Source: Verrucomicrobiales bacterium (GTDB taxonomy: Bacteria; Verrucomicrobiota; Verrucomicrobiia; Verrucomicrobiales; DEV007). Taken from it: a stretch of DNA of 64,000 bases. A model generated the notes under the pieces. The model searched no databases. It was not told where the DNA came from and was given only the letters and a program-made list of their open reading frames with translations. Shown here piece by piece: positions 10,309 to 19,613 of the stretch. Both the position numbers and the translations under genes were made by a program. How positions within the stretch are numbered: the first letter of the stretch is position 1; the number at the start of each line of letters is the position of its first letter. The DNA lies in the NCBI GenBank assembly GCA_002726915.1, contig PBSY01000047.1, positions 82,545-146,544 of the forward strand, read 5' to 3'.

Positions 10309-11100
10309 CTACTCCGCGGCTTCTCTTGCTAGGTTCGCCATGATCTGGATTGAACCTGCTGAAAGAGTGCCCAGCACTCCGGATGGTTTGCCATCAATAA
10401 TTCGAACGACGGTCACCCCTACGGGGTTTCCATCCATTGTGAAAATCGGGATTCCTTGCGCCGTACCTGCCTCAGTTACGAAATAAGTCCTGTCCGATTT
10501 AAAGACCCCAGTGATACGCCCAACTGTCATAATCGGCATGTAACCGTAGACGCCAGAGGCACGCGACAGTCCAATCACCTGATCAGCTGCCTGCGCTGTC
10601 GCCGCAAACTTGGACAAATCAACAAATTCGAATTTCTTCCCGAGAGTTTCCGCCTCTGATTGGTCAGGCATAATGAAAGCAACATCAGCCCCTTCATCCT
10701 GTCGGACCACCTTACCACTCAGGAGCGTGGTGTCGCCATAGCTGATCTCGACACTTTGAAAAACCGATTTAGCGGATTGGATGCTCACCACATCCTCCCC
10801 TAGTTGGGCCTGCTGACCTTCAAGGCCGACGCTAGCATCAATCGCAGAATTCGAAACAACGATGAGCCCGTCATCACCTATGGTCACACCCAACGTACGG
10901 CGTTGTTGTGCGCGAGCGGGAAGTGGTTCTCCGGTCGTTTTGGCTTCAAGTGAGCTCTGAACCGTCACCACAACCAAAGCTGCCTTATTTTTTTCAAGAG
11001 TCTCGCGGGCCCGCTCCTCTAATGACTGCGCAACACTGGTAACCGGCGCAGCACAGACGATCAGGATAAGACCAAGAAAATACAGGTTTAAGAATTTCAT
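10309..11100 (-). CDS. Secreted trypsin-like (Deg/HtrA-like) fold protein, probably catalytically inactive
   Basis: Internal Met gives the signal peptide MKFLNLYFLGLILIVCAAPVTSVAQS; trypsin-fold-like layout, but VSNSAID and GTAQGIPIF stand where catalytic His and Ser motifs are expected. Confidence 0.6.
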   Translation of the reverse strand: MKFLNLYFLGLILIVCAAPVTSVAQSLEERARETLEKNKAALVVVTVQSSLEAKTTGEPLPARAQQRRTLGVTIGDDGLIVVSNSAIDASVGLEGQQAQLGEDVVSIQSAKSVFQSVEISYGDTTLLSGKVVRQDEGADVAFIMPDQSEAETLGKKFEFVDLSKFAATAQAADQVIGLSRASGVYGYMPIMTVGRITGVFKSDRTYFVTEAGTAQGIPIFTMDGNPVGVTVVRIIDGKPSGVLGTLSAGSIQIMANLAREAAE

Positions 11101-11184
11101 GGATTTTTGGGTGTCAGAACTAATGATACTTCGGATCAGATCGCTACCTATCAATCGGGAACGAGACAAATCCAACTATCCGAT

Positions 11185-11232
11185 AAAACAAAAATGTGAC
11201 AAACGGTCATCAAAGAAAACCGAATGTCACAT
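11185..11232 (-). terminator. Rho-independent terminator downstream of rpsD
   Basis: Minus strand ATGTGACA-TT-CGGT-(loop)-ACCG-TT-TGTCACAT followed by TTTTGTTTT; about 24 nt past the rpsD stop. Confidence 0.8.
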
Positions 11233-11255
11233 TGCAGATAAGATCTGGCGTTTTC

Positions 11256-11867
11256 TCAACGAGAGTAGAGCTCGACAACAAGCTGCACATTGACCATGGT
11301 GTCGATTTCGTCGGCTTCGGGGAGTCGATTTACGGTTCCGGACAGACTATCCTTTTCGAAGGTGACCCAGTCCATGACCGGACGTGCGGAACATGCATCG
11401 GCAGAACGCATCCCTAACTGTTGAGACCGAGTATTTTCGGAAACCGTGATGACATCACCAGGCTTCACGCAGTAGGAAGGAATATCAACGCGCTGGCCGT
11501 TCACCTTGACGTGACCGTGGCCTACCAATTGCCGGGAGGCACGACGGGTGCTACCAAGGCCGAGACGGTAACAAACGTTGTCGAGACGAGTTTCAAGCAA
11601 CTGAACCAGAATATCACCAGTAATTCCCCGTCGCCGCTGGGCTTCAGCAAAATAGCGACGGAACTGCTTCTCCATCACTCCATACTGGAAGCGAAGCTTT
11701 TGCTTCTCGGAAAGGGCGATACTGTAATCACTCTTTTTGCGCCGGGCACCGCGGGCGCCATGCTGGCCGGGAGGATAAGGGCGGCGCTCAAGAGCCTTTG
11801 ATGGGCCAAAAAGAGCCACACCAAATCGGCGGCTAATTCTGTCAGTGGGACCGGTTTGTCTTGCCAT
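11256..11867 (-). CDS. rpsD: 30S ribosomal protein S4
   Basis: RRPYPPGQHGARGARRKKSDYSIALSEKQKLRFQYGVMEKQFRRYF, LETRLDNVCYRLGLGSTRRASRQLVGHGHVKVNG. Confidence 0.98.
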   Translation of the reverse strand: MARQTGPTDRISRRFGVALFGPSKALERRPYPPGQHGARGARRKKSDYSIALSEKQKLRFQYGVMEKQFRRYFAEAQRRRGITGDILVQLLETRLDNVCYRLGLGSTRRASRQLVGHGHVKVNGQRVDIPSYCVKPGDVITVSENTRSQQLGMRSADACSARPVMDWVTFEKDSLSGTVNRLPEADEIDTMVNVQLVVELYSR

Positions 11868-11915
11868 TTCTCGCTAGAAAATTTGTGGTTGATCGCTCGT
11901 TCAATTCAGGATCGA

Positions 11916-12512
11916 TTAAACGCGGCGGGCTTTCTTGGGACGGCAGCCGTTGTGGGGAACGGGAGTTACATCCATGATTCGGATCACATCAATACCAAGC
12001 CCTTGGACGGCTCGGACCGCAGATTCACGGCCAGCGCCTGGACCCTTTACGCGCACCTCCGCTTGTTTGAGTCCATGAGACATGGCCTGGCGGCAGGCGT
12101 CTTGTGAAACGAGTTGAGCAGCATAGGCAGTGCTCTTACGAGACCCACGAAAGCCCATCTTGCCGGAACTGGACCAACCGATCACGTTCCCGCTAGCATC
12201 GCTAACAGAAACGATCGTATTGTTGAAAGAAGCAGAAACGTGGACCACACCGCTCTGAATGTTCTTACTGCCCTTAGCCTTGACAACCTTTGGCTTTTCT
12301 TCGCCGTCGGAGCCTTCGAGTTCAAGGAAGATATCCTCTGCAGTGCGGGGCTTATCGCTCTTCTTTTCCTGAACAGCGGCTTCCTCACCGCCTTCTTCAG
12401 CGGAAGCAGTCTTGGCACCCTCGGGAGGAGCCGTCTCTTCCGGTGCAGTTTCTTCGGCAGTCACCTCAACCGCCTCTTCTGTCACCTCTTCGGATTTTTC
12501 TTCGTCAGCCAT
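11916..12512 (-). CDS. rpsK: 30S ribosomal protein S11 with about 80-aa acidic N-terminal extension
   Basis: [44 protein letters not shown] and C-terminal [12 protein letters not shown]. Confidence 0.97.
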   Translation of the reverse strand: MADEEKSEEVTEEAVEVTAEETAPEETAPPEGAKTASAEEGGEEAAVQEKKSDKPRTAEDIFLELEGSDGEEKPKVVKAKGSKNIQSGVVHVSASFNNTIVSVSDASGNVIGWSSSGKMGFRGSRKSTAYAAQLVSQDACRQAMSHGLKQAEVRVKGPGAGRESAVRAVQGLGIDVIRIMDVTPVPHNGCRPKKARRV

Positions 12513-12542
12513 CTTTCTAAATTAGTTTTGCGCTACCGGTTA

Positions 12543-12911
12543 CTAGCGCATCACGCCCACAGTCTTGCGTTTACCTTTCCGCGTGCGCGCATTCGTCGAA
12601 GTGCGCTGGCCACGAACCGGAAGTCCACGGCGATGGCGATAACCTCGGTAACAATTGATAGAAGTGAGACGCTTTAAATGACCTTGAATATCACGTCGGA
12701 GGTCACCCTCAATCATGACGCCGCTGCCCGTGATAGCATTGGCAATGCGCCCCAGTTGCTCGTCAGTGAGTTCACCAGTGCGCGTGTTTTTATCAACACC
12801 AGCTTCTTCAAGAATCTTCGTGGCAGTCACTCTGCCGATTCCATAGATATAAGGCAGAGAAGCTTCCACTCGCTTCTCATTCGGGATTTCAACTCCAAGT
12901 AAACGTGCCAT
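12543..12911 (-). CDS. rpsM: 30S ribosomal protein S13
   Basis: [50 protein letters not shown]. Confidence 0.98.
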   Translation of the reverse strand: MARLLGVEIPNEKRVEASLPYIYGIGRVTATKILEEAGVDKNTRTGELTDEQLGRIANAITGSGVMIEGDLRRDIQGHLKRLTSINCYRGYRHRRGLPVRGQRTSTNARTRKGKRKTVGVMR

Positions 12912-12949
12912 ATTAAAAAATCGAATTTCGTTCCCCTACTGAAGGTGCC

Positions 12950-13063
12950 TTAACCTTGGCGCTGCTTACAACGCGGATTCTTGCAGATGACACGTAGCAC
13001 GCCTTTGCGCTTCACGATTTGGCAATCGCTACAAAGACGTTTCACGGAGGATCTTACTTTCAT
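12950..13063 (-). CDS. rpmJ: 50S ribosomal protein L36 (37 aa, absent from the ORF track)
   Basis: Manual translation: [37 protein letters not shown]. Confidence 0.96.
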   Translation of the reverse strand: MKVRSSVKRLCSDCQIVKRKGVLRVICKNPRCKQRQG

Positions 13064-13249
13064 GAATCAATTTTCGGCTGGTTAAAGAGACGTTACGATT
13101 GGGTTTGCAAGCCGCCCGTATTCTCTCACCTCTTCGTTCGAACCGTTAGTCGGCGCGAGGACGGAGTATGTATCACAGATTTCGCTCATCGCAACCTGTG
13201 TTTCAGGGTTTGTATCAAATTAAGGACAGTTTTTTTAGAATTTTGGGGA

Positions 13250-14083
13250 TTATGCAGCGCTGGCGGCTCCAGCCACACTCGATTCATAGGATCTTGGCCT
13301 CGGCGTCAAGATTTCGGGCTCTCCACTAGTCACCAAAACAGTGTGCTCAAAATGGGAGGACATCTTGCGATCTGCGGTAATTACAGTCCAGTCATCGCTG
13401 AGAATTAGAACCTCATCGCTGCCAGCGTTGACCATCGGTTCAATGGCAAGAACCATCCCTTCCTTAAGGCGGGGATTGGCAAAGCGGCGCATCTGCATCT
13501 CGTCAGCATCCCAGTAATTTGGAACTTGGGGTTCTTCATGCAGCTTACGCCCAACACCGTGCCCGACAAACTGCTTCACTACTGTGAATCCAAAAGTGGC
13601 AACATACTCTTCGACAGAGGCACATAAGGTTGAAAGATATTCCCCTTCTCTCGCGTGAGAAATGGCCTGATGCAGGGACTCCTCGGTTTTGATGAGAAGC
13701 TGTTCCACCTCATCGTCAATCTGACCGACCGCAATAGTCTTGGCGTTATCACCGATCCAGCCTTCAGGAGTTTCAATGCCAACATCGATCTTAACAATAT
13801 CGCCTTCTTTCATGGCGAGTTCACCTCCGATACCATGCACGACCTCTTCGTTCATGGAGATGCAGATGTTACCGGGGAAACCGCGGTAACCAAGAAAAGC
13901 ACTAACGCAGCCGCGATCTGTTATGAATTGATCAGCAGCAGCATCAATCTCGCCAGTCGTGATCCCAGGACGAACCATCTCAGAACACTGCCGAAGGATA
14001 TCCGCAGCAATCGATCCAGCCTCTCGCAATCCGTCCAACTCCGCACCGCTGCGTAGTTGAATCCTCGATTTCCGCTTAGCCAT
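13250..14083 (-). CDS. map: Type I methionine aminopeptidase
   Basis: FPGNICISMNEEVVHGIG, GDIVKIDVGIETPEGWIGDNAKT, FVGHGVGRKLHEEPQVPNY, GMVLAIEPM. Confidence 0.97.
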   Translation of the reverse strand: MAKRKSRIQLRSGAELDGLREAGSIAADILRQCSEMVRPGITTGEIDAAADQFITDRGCVSAFLGYRGFPGNICISMNEEVVHGIGGELAMKEGDIVKIDVGIETPEGWIGDNAKTIAVGQIDDEVEQLLIKTEESLHQAISHAREGEYLSTLCASVEEYVATFGFTVVKQFVGHGVGRKLHEEPQVPNYWDADEMQMRRFANPRLKEGMVLAIEPMVNAGSDEVLILSDDWTVITADRKMSSHFEHTVLVTSGEPEILTPRPRSYESSVAGAASAA

Positions 14084-14099
14084 GACTCAGCGTTTAGGA

Positions 14100-15608
14100 T
14101 TAACCACGGGAAATCTGGAAGTAAACGATACCACCAATGAGCAGCACTGCGGCGATGACGAGCAGCCAGATAATCTGGTTACTGCTAGCAGCCGCACCTT
14201 GTCCACCGGGGCGATCAAAACGGCCACGAATTCTCCCTTTCCGAAGAAAACCGTCGTAGTGGCGCTGAATAAGGTGGGTCTCCACTTGGCGCATGATGTC
14301 GAGCAGCACGCCAACCATAATCAGCAGACCTGTGCCACCGAAGAATTGGGCCGCAAGCGGAGGCACACCCATGAGGGCAGTAAGAATTGGAGGCAATACC
14401 GCAATAACCGTTAGGAAGATAGCTCCCGCAAAGGTAAGTCGACTCATTGTTTTGTCGAGGAACTCAGCGGTTGCCTTACCAGGACGCACACCGGGGATAT
14501 ATCCTCCGTTTTTCTTCAGGTCATCGGCAATCTGATTGGGCTGGAACATAGTCGCGACCCAGAAGTAGCTGAAGAAGAAAATCATGAGACCAGTGAGGCC
14601 ATAGAAGACCCAACCGCTACCACCACCACCGAGGGTGAGGGCAAGGTTCTGTGCCCAGTCACTGTTAGGGAAGGCCCAACCAAGAATCTGAGAAGGAAAC
14701 ATCAGGATCGCCTGCGCGAAAATGATCGGCATCACACCCGCATAGTTCACTTTAAGCGGCATATGCTGAGTTTGCCCGCCATACATTTTACCCCCACGAA
14801 CCTGCTTGGCGTAATTGATCGGCACCCGACGCTGGGCTTGAGTGATAGCAATCACAGCCGCTACCACCAAAAAGAGGAAGGCGAGCAGAGCAACCAGCTG
14901 AAATGACTTAAGAGGATCCTCAGACGCAGAGGCAACATAAGTGTTGTAAACTTGGTAGAGTGCACCGGGCAATGCATAAATGATGTTCACAGTAATGATA
15001 ATAGAAACGCCATTACCCATTCCCCGCTCCGTGATCTGATCACCGAGCCACATGAGGAACGCGGTCCCCGCTGTGATAATAACCACCGTCGAGAGGATGA
15101 AGCCCATACCTCCATTCGGGACTAACTCGGACGTCGAATTACTCGCAATATCGCGCAGGAACGGATTGGCTTCAGGAGTAACAAGAGACTGCGCCAACAT
15201 CCACCCTTGGAACAGACAAAGCACAATCGTAAGAACACGGGTGTACATGCTGATTTTCTGACGGCCACCATCTTCGCGAGACAGTTTGCTGAGTGCTGGA
15301 ACAACAGCAGTGAGCAGCTGGATCATAATTGACGCGCTAATGTAAGGCATGATACCCAGTGCGAAGAGCGCTGAATTCTGGAGGCCTCCACCGCTGAACA
15401 CGTTCATGAGTGCCAGCACAGAAGTCAGACCTTTGTCATCGCTGGACTGCTCCTGCACTTGAGAATACCACTCGGTGAGGACATTACCGTCAACACCAGG
15501 GAGCGTGACCACGGCGCCAAGACGCACAATAACGATCACCAAGATGGTGAACAGGATACGGGACCGAAGTTCCGGAATCTTAAAACTGTTTACAAAAGCA
15601 GAAATCAT
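14100..15608 (-). CDS. secY: Preprotein translocase subunit SecY
   Basis: Ten-TM protein, FSGGGLQNSALFALGIMPYISASIMIQLL, GMGNGVSIIITVNII, GGYIPGVRPG. Confidence 0.98.
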   Translation of the reverse strand: MISAFVNSFKIPELRSRILFTILVIVIVRLGAVVTLPGVDGNVLTEWYSQVQEQSSDDKGLTSVLALMNVFSGGGLQNSALFALGIMPYISASIMIQLLTAVVPALSKLSREDGGRQKISMYTRVLTIVLCLFQGWMLAQSLVTPEANPFLRDIASNSTSELVPNGGMGFILSTVVIITAGTAFLMWLGDQITERGMGNGVSIIITVNIIYALPGALYQVYNTYVASASEDPLKSFQLVALLAFLFLVVAAVIAITQAQRRVPINYAKQVRGGKMYGGQTQHMPLKVNYAGVMPIIFAQAILMFPSQILGWAFPNSDWAQNLALTLGGGGSGWVFYGLTGLMIFFFSYFWVATMFQPNQIADDLKKNGGYIPGVRPGKATAEFLDKTMSRLTFAGAIFLTVIAVLPPILTALMGVPPLAAQFFGGTGLLIMVGVLLDIMRQVETHLIQRHYDGFLRKGRIRGRFDRPGGQGAAASSNQIIWLLVIAAVLLIGGIVYFQISRG

Positions 15609-15704
15609 TCACTTAGGCGGTGCGTTAAGGCTTTATTTGAAAGACGCTGACATAACAGCATGATTAGGTCGGCGGTTCGAAGGAGAAAAAATGGGGGATT
15701 GACC

Positions 15705-16148
15705 TCACTCAGAGACCGAACCACCTGCTTTTTCGATCTTCTCCTTGGCTGAACCAGACACCTTGTCCACATCTACGGTGAGCTTCTTGGTCAAATCACC
15801 CATCCCTAAAACCTTTACGGCGTCGTAAATTCCCTTAACCAACCCGCACGCACGCAGAGACGCCTCATTGACTGCGTCACCATCGGTAAACTTTGCCTCA
15901 AGCTGGCTAACATTCACTATCGCAAATTTAGTCTTAAACTGAGCGTTATTGAATCCCTTCTTGGGAAGGCGGCGGGCCAGTGGCATCTGACCACCTTCAA
16001 AACCGGGGCGAATCGAAGCGCCGGATCGTGACTTCTGACCCTTGTGGCCCTTACCACTGGTCTTACCAAGACCTGAGCTTTCACCGCGGCCGACACGGCG
16101 ACGGCGATGCCTGGATCCTGGAGTAGGTTGTAAATCGTGAAGTTTCAT
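15705..16148 (-). CDS. rplO: 50S ribosomal protein L15
   Basis: MKLHDLQPTPGSRHRRRRVGRGESSGLGKTSGKGHKGQKSRSG. Confidence 0.98.
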   Translation of the reverse strand: MKLHDLQPTPGSRHRRRRVGRGESSGLGKTSGKGHKGQKSRSGASIRPGFEGGQMPLARRLPKKGFNNAQFKTKFAIVNVSQLEAKFTDGDAVNEASLRACGLVKGIYDAVKVLGMGDLTKKLTVDVDKVSGSAKEKIEKAGGSVSE

Positions 16149-16185
16149 CTGTCCTCAGTCCTTTCAATGTTCGCCGGAAGAACTC

Positions 16186-16902
16186 TTAGAGAGCCTTCTT
16201 CTCAGCCAGACGCTTTCCGCGCCTTGAATAAATTTCTTCCTTGGTTCGAAGCTGCTCAAGAGCATTGAGCGTCGCTTTCACAACGTTTGCATGGTTGTTC
16301 GATCCCAGCGACTTAGCAAGGACATCCTTAACACCAGCAGCTTCTACTACTGCACGAACACCGCCACCGGCGATAAGCCCCGTTCCGGGGGACGCTGGAC
16401 GAAGGAGAACCCTTCCCCCGCCATGCTCACCCACTACGGCATGGGGAATGGTGTTCTCGGTGATATTCACTTTTACCATCTGCCGCTTGGATGCTTCGCT
16501 AGCCTTCTTTATGCACTCCGCAACCTCCTTAGCTTTACCGAATCCAAAACCAACCTGACCTTCGCGGTTACCACTTACAACGAGAGCGGAGAAACTGAAT
16601 CGACGACCACCTTTCACCACTTTGGCACAGCGGTTGATGTGGACGACCTTTTCAAATGCATCATCGAGTTCCTCACCTCGGGCAGGCGACGGGCTTGAAG
16701 AACGAAGGATTTCTTCCGCCTTTTTAAGTTTATCGGACTTTCCACTGTCCTCAGCAGCAGCAGGCTCTTCAGCAGCAGCAGGCTCTTCAGCAGCAGCAGG
16801 CTCTTCAGCAACAGCCTCTTCAGCAACAGCCTCTTCAGCAACAGCCTCTTCAGCAGCCACTTCTTCTTCCGGTGTGTTGTCCTTTTCGGTTTCCTCACTC
16901 AT
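16186..16902 (-). CDS. rpsE: 30S ribosomal protein S5 with repetitive acidic N-terminal extension
   Basis: VVKGGRRFSFSALVVSGNREGQVGFGFGKAKEV, GGVRAVVEAAGVKDVLAKSLGSNNHANVVKAT. Confidence 0.97.
   Translation of the reverse strand: MSEETEKDNTPEEEVAAEEAVAEEAVAEEAVAEEPAAAEEPAAAEEPAAAEDSGKSDKLKKAEEILRSSSPSPARGEELDDAFEKVVHINRCAKVVKGGRRFSFSALVVSGNREGQVGFGFGKAKEVAECIKKASEASKRQMVKVNITENTIPHAVVGEHGGGRVLLRPASPGTGLIAGGGVRAVVEAAGVKDVLAKSLGSNNHANVVKATLNALEQLRTKEEIYSRRGKRLAEKKAL
16749..16860. repeat. Coding tandem repeat, 18-bp and 15-bp units (EEPAAA and EEAVA) inside rpsE
   Basis: Direct reading: ctcttcagcagcagcagg units followed by ctcttcagcaacagc units. Confidence 0.9.
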
Positions 16903-16919
16903 CGGTATCGATCACAAAA

Positions 16920-17276
16920 TTAAAATTGGAGTCCAGCTTCACGGGCAGCGTCAGCGAGTGCTTTGACTTTGCCGTGGAATTGATAACCACCACGATCAAA
17001 CACAACGGTCTCGATCTTCGCGTCTTTGGCCTTCTTAGCGACTGCCTCACCCACCTTAGCGGCAGCTTCAGCATTGGCACCGCTTGCTCCTAGCCCCTTG
17101 TCGAGGGTCGATGCCGAAGCGAGCGTCTGGCCAGCCACATCGTCTATCAACTGGGCATAGACATTCTGGTTAGAGAAATGCACTGCGAGGCGCGGACGCT
17201 CAACAGTACCGGAAATCTTTTTCCGGATGCGACGGCGCACTTTTGCTCGTGCTTGCTTGCGAATATACAGGCTCAT
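16920..17276 (-). CDS. rplR: 50S ribosomal protein L18
   Basis: [46 protein letters not shown]. Confidence 0.97.
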   Translation of the reverse strand: MSLYIRKQARAKVRRRIRKKISGTVERPRLAVHFSNQNVYAQLIDDVAGQTLASASTLDKGLGASGANAEAAAKVGEAVAKKAKDAKIETVVFDRGGYQFHGKVKALADAAREAGLQF

Positions 17277-17305
17277 GTTTTTTCTAACGTCTACTTGTTC
17301 TTAGA

Positions 17306-17845
17306 TTATTTAACGCTCTTACCCTGCTTGCGGCGGACGTATTCTCCCTTGTATCGAACGCCCTTGCCCTTGTAGGGCTCGGGAGGATAATATGAGCGAA
17401 CATCAGCGGCAAACTGTCCGACAAGTTGCTTGTCGATACCCTCTACCTTAATTTTTGTGTTTTCCTCAACCGACACTTTTAGTTCGGACGGTATGGGATG
17501 AAGGACCGGATGGGAGAATCCCAGACTCAGGTCCAGCGCGCTACCCTTGACAGTAGCACGGAAACCAACGCCTTGAATTTCAAGTTCTTTCACGAACCCG
17601 TTGGAAACCCCCTCCACCATATTGGCGATGAGACTGCGAGCAGTTCCGTGCATTGCGCGCGTCTTGCGCTCCTCGGAACTACGCGTTAGTTGCACGATTC
17701 CTTCTCCAAGCTCGATGCTAATGCCTTCAGGCAAAGCCCACTCCAGCTTGCCTTTCGGGCCTTCGACAGTAAGGCTGGAGTCCCCCTGCACCTTAATCTC
17801 GACCTTTTCAGGAAGGCCGATTTCTTTTTTACCTATCCGCGACAT
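17306..17845 (-). CDS. rplF: 50S ribosomal protein L6 (start set at the internal MSRIGKKEI)
   Basis: MSRIGKKEIGLPEKVEI, PEPYKGKGVRYKGEYVRRKQGKSVK. Confidence 0.97.
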   Translation of the reverse strand: MSRIGKKEIGLPEKVEIKVQGDSSLTVEGPKGKLEWALPEGISIELGEGIVQLTRSSEERKTRAMHGTARSLIANMVEGVSNGFVKELEIQGVGFRATVKGSALDLSLGFSHPVLHPIPSELKVSVEENTKIKVEGIDKQLVGQFAADVRSYYPPEPYKGKGVRYKGEYVRRKQGKSVK

Positions 17846-17892
17846 GGTTTGTTTTGGTTGCCGGTTTTTGAATAACAACGAGTCCTGCTGAA

Positions 17893-18291
17893 TTACCAGA
17901 CCAGGGCGAGAAGCTCTCCACCGATTTTTTGCTTACGAGCCGTGTGACCGGCCATAATTCCTTTGGATGTAGACACGATGGCAATGCCCATTCCGCCAAG
18001 CACCTTCGGGATCTCATCGGATCCGACATACTGACGAAGACCAGGGCGGCTCACACGCTTGAGGTCCTTCAGGGCCGGCGCATTGCCAGAGTAGCGAGGC
18101 TTAGCCTTAAGTTGTATTTTCGAACCCTCACCTACGGTTTCGAAAGACCAGAGGTAGCCTTCCTCTTTTAGGATGCGGGCGATCTCGGCCTTGCTCTTTG
18201 AGTAGGGAGCGGTGAACTCTTCTTTACGCGCCATAGTGGCGTTCTTAAAGCGAGTGAGAAAATCTGCGATAGGGTCACTGACGACTGCCAT
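17893..18291 (-). CDS. rpsH: 30S ribosomal protein S8
   Basis: DPIADFLTRFKNATMARKEEFTAPYSKSKAEIARILKEEGY, GIAIVSTSKGIMAGHTARKQKIGGELLALVW. Confidence 0.97.
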   Translation of the reverse strand: MAVVSDPIADFLTRFKNATMARKEEFTAPYSKSKAEIARILKEEGYLWSFETVGEGSKIQLKAKPRYSGNAPALKDLKRVSRPGLRQYVGSDEIPKVLGGMGIAIVSTSKGIMAGHTARKQKIGGELLALVW

Positions 18292-18333
18292 GGTTCCAGT
18301 TGGTTAAATCGTTAACTAAGTTTGTTCGATAGG

Positions 18334-18891
18334 TTAAGCAGCGGCGCCGCGTTTACGGAATGGGATTCCGAGAAGACCGAGCATCTCACGGGCCTCTTCA
18401 TCAGTCTTTGCCGTGGTGACGATAGTCATGTCGAAACCGATCTGACGGCTGACTTTATCCAGTTCGATCTCCGGGAAGATCGTGTGGTCGTTGATACCGA
18501 CCGTGAAGTTGCCACGTCCATCGAAAGACTTTGCAGAAAGACCGCGAAAGTCACGAATTGTCGGAGATGCGACATTGATAAAACGATCTAGGAATTCCCA
18601 CATACGGGCTCCACGAAGCGTTACGCGTGCGCCTACGACATCGCCGATACGCAGCTTAAAATTCGAAATGGCGTTTTTGGCCCGCGTCGGCACGGCACGC
18701 TGACCGGTAATTTTACCAAGGTCTTCAATGATACTCTCGGCCGCTGCCTTACGATCATCAGCTTTTCCAAAACCGCAGTTCAGGACCACCTTTTCGACAG
18801 AAGGGATCTGGTGAATGTTCGAGTAGTCGAACTTCTCCTTCAGGCCGTTAACGACCTTGTCTTTGTAAATTGCCTTAAGTGCTGGCTCCAT
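18334..18891 (-). CDS. rplE: 50S ribosomal protein L5
   Basis: RAKNAISNFKLRIGDVVGARVTLRGARMWEFLDRFINVASPTIRDFRGL, FPEIELDK. Confidence 0.97.
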   Translation of the reverse strand: MEPALKAIYKDKVVNGLKEKFDYSNIHQIPSVEKVVLNCGFGKADDRKAAAESIIEDLGKITGQRAVPTRAKNAISNFKLRIGDVVGARVTLRGARMWEFLDRFINVASPTIRDFRGLSAKSFDGRGNFTVGINDHTIFPEIELDKVSRQIGFDMTIVTTAKTDEEAREMLGLLGIPFRKRGAAA

Positions 18892-18914
18892 ATCTAAATT
18901 CCAAAAAACTCTAA

Positions 18915-19154
18915 TTACTTGGTCGTGAGCTTCACATTCGAAATGTGAATCGGACCTTCCTTTTCAATAATTCCACCGTCAGGGCGATCCTGCGATCGAC
19001 GGGCGTGCTTCTTAATAAGACGCACTCCCTCCACGAGGACCTGCTCTTTCTCGGGAAACACTTGAAGAACCTTACCGGCCTCACCTTTGTGGTTTCCAGA
19101 AATCACGACCACTTCGTCGTTCTTTTTAACATGTGTTTTCACGCGCTTTGACAT
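18915..19154 (-). CDS. rplX: 50S ribosomal protein L24
   Basis: [44 protein letters not shown]; start set at [10 protein letters not shown]. Confidence 0.95.
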   Translation of the reverse strand: MSKRVKTHVKKNDEVVVISGNHKGEAGKVLQVFPEKEQVLVEGVRLIKKHARRSQDRPDGGIIEKEGPIHISNVKLTTK

Positions 19155-19184
19155 CTCGATTTCCTCCGTCTTAAACAACTTTGA

Positions 19185-19550
19185 TTAGAGAACCTCTGGG
19201 GCAAGAGAAACGATCTTCATGTAGTTTTTCTCACGAAGTTCACGAGCAACGGGCCCGAAAATACGGGTGCCACGCGGGTTCTTATCCTTGTCAATAATCA
19301 CGATCGCATTGCTGTCGAAACGGAGGGTCGAACCGTCACTTCGGCGAATCGGGGAAGCTGTGCGCACCACAACGGCACGAACCACTTCGCCTTTTTTCAC
19401 GCTGGCGGTCGGAATCGACTCGCGAATGTGAGCTGTGATCACATCGCCCACTCCTGCGGAGCGGGAACGCGTCCCGATAACTCCAATCATTTTTGCAACG
19501 CGGGCACCCGTGTTATCGGCCACCTGCACCTTTGATTCCATCTGGATCAT
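19185..19550 (-). CDS. rplN: 50S ribosomal protein L14
   Basis: [54 protein letters not shown]. Confidence 0.98.
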   Translation of the reverse strand: MIQMESKVQVADNTGARVAKMIGVIGTRSRSAGVGDVITAHIRESIPTASVKKGEVVRAVVVRTASPIRRSDGSTLRFDSNAIVIIDKDKNPRGTRIFGPVARELREKNYMKIVSLAPEVL

Positions 19551-19613
19551 GATTTTAAAAATATAAAAGTAAACTTATTGGGACCCTACAGGCTCACGCC
19601 CGGAACGATCAAT

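Noticed and set aside
16614-16898. ORF with LLLKRLLLKRLLLK repeats antisense/frame-shifted to rpsE
   Set aside because: A shadow frame of the rpsE tandem repeat; the S5 frame has clear homology.
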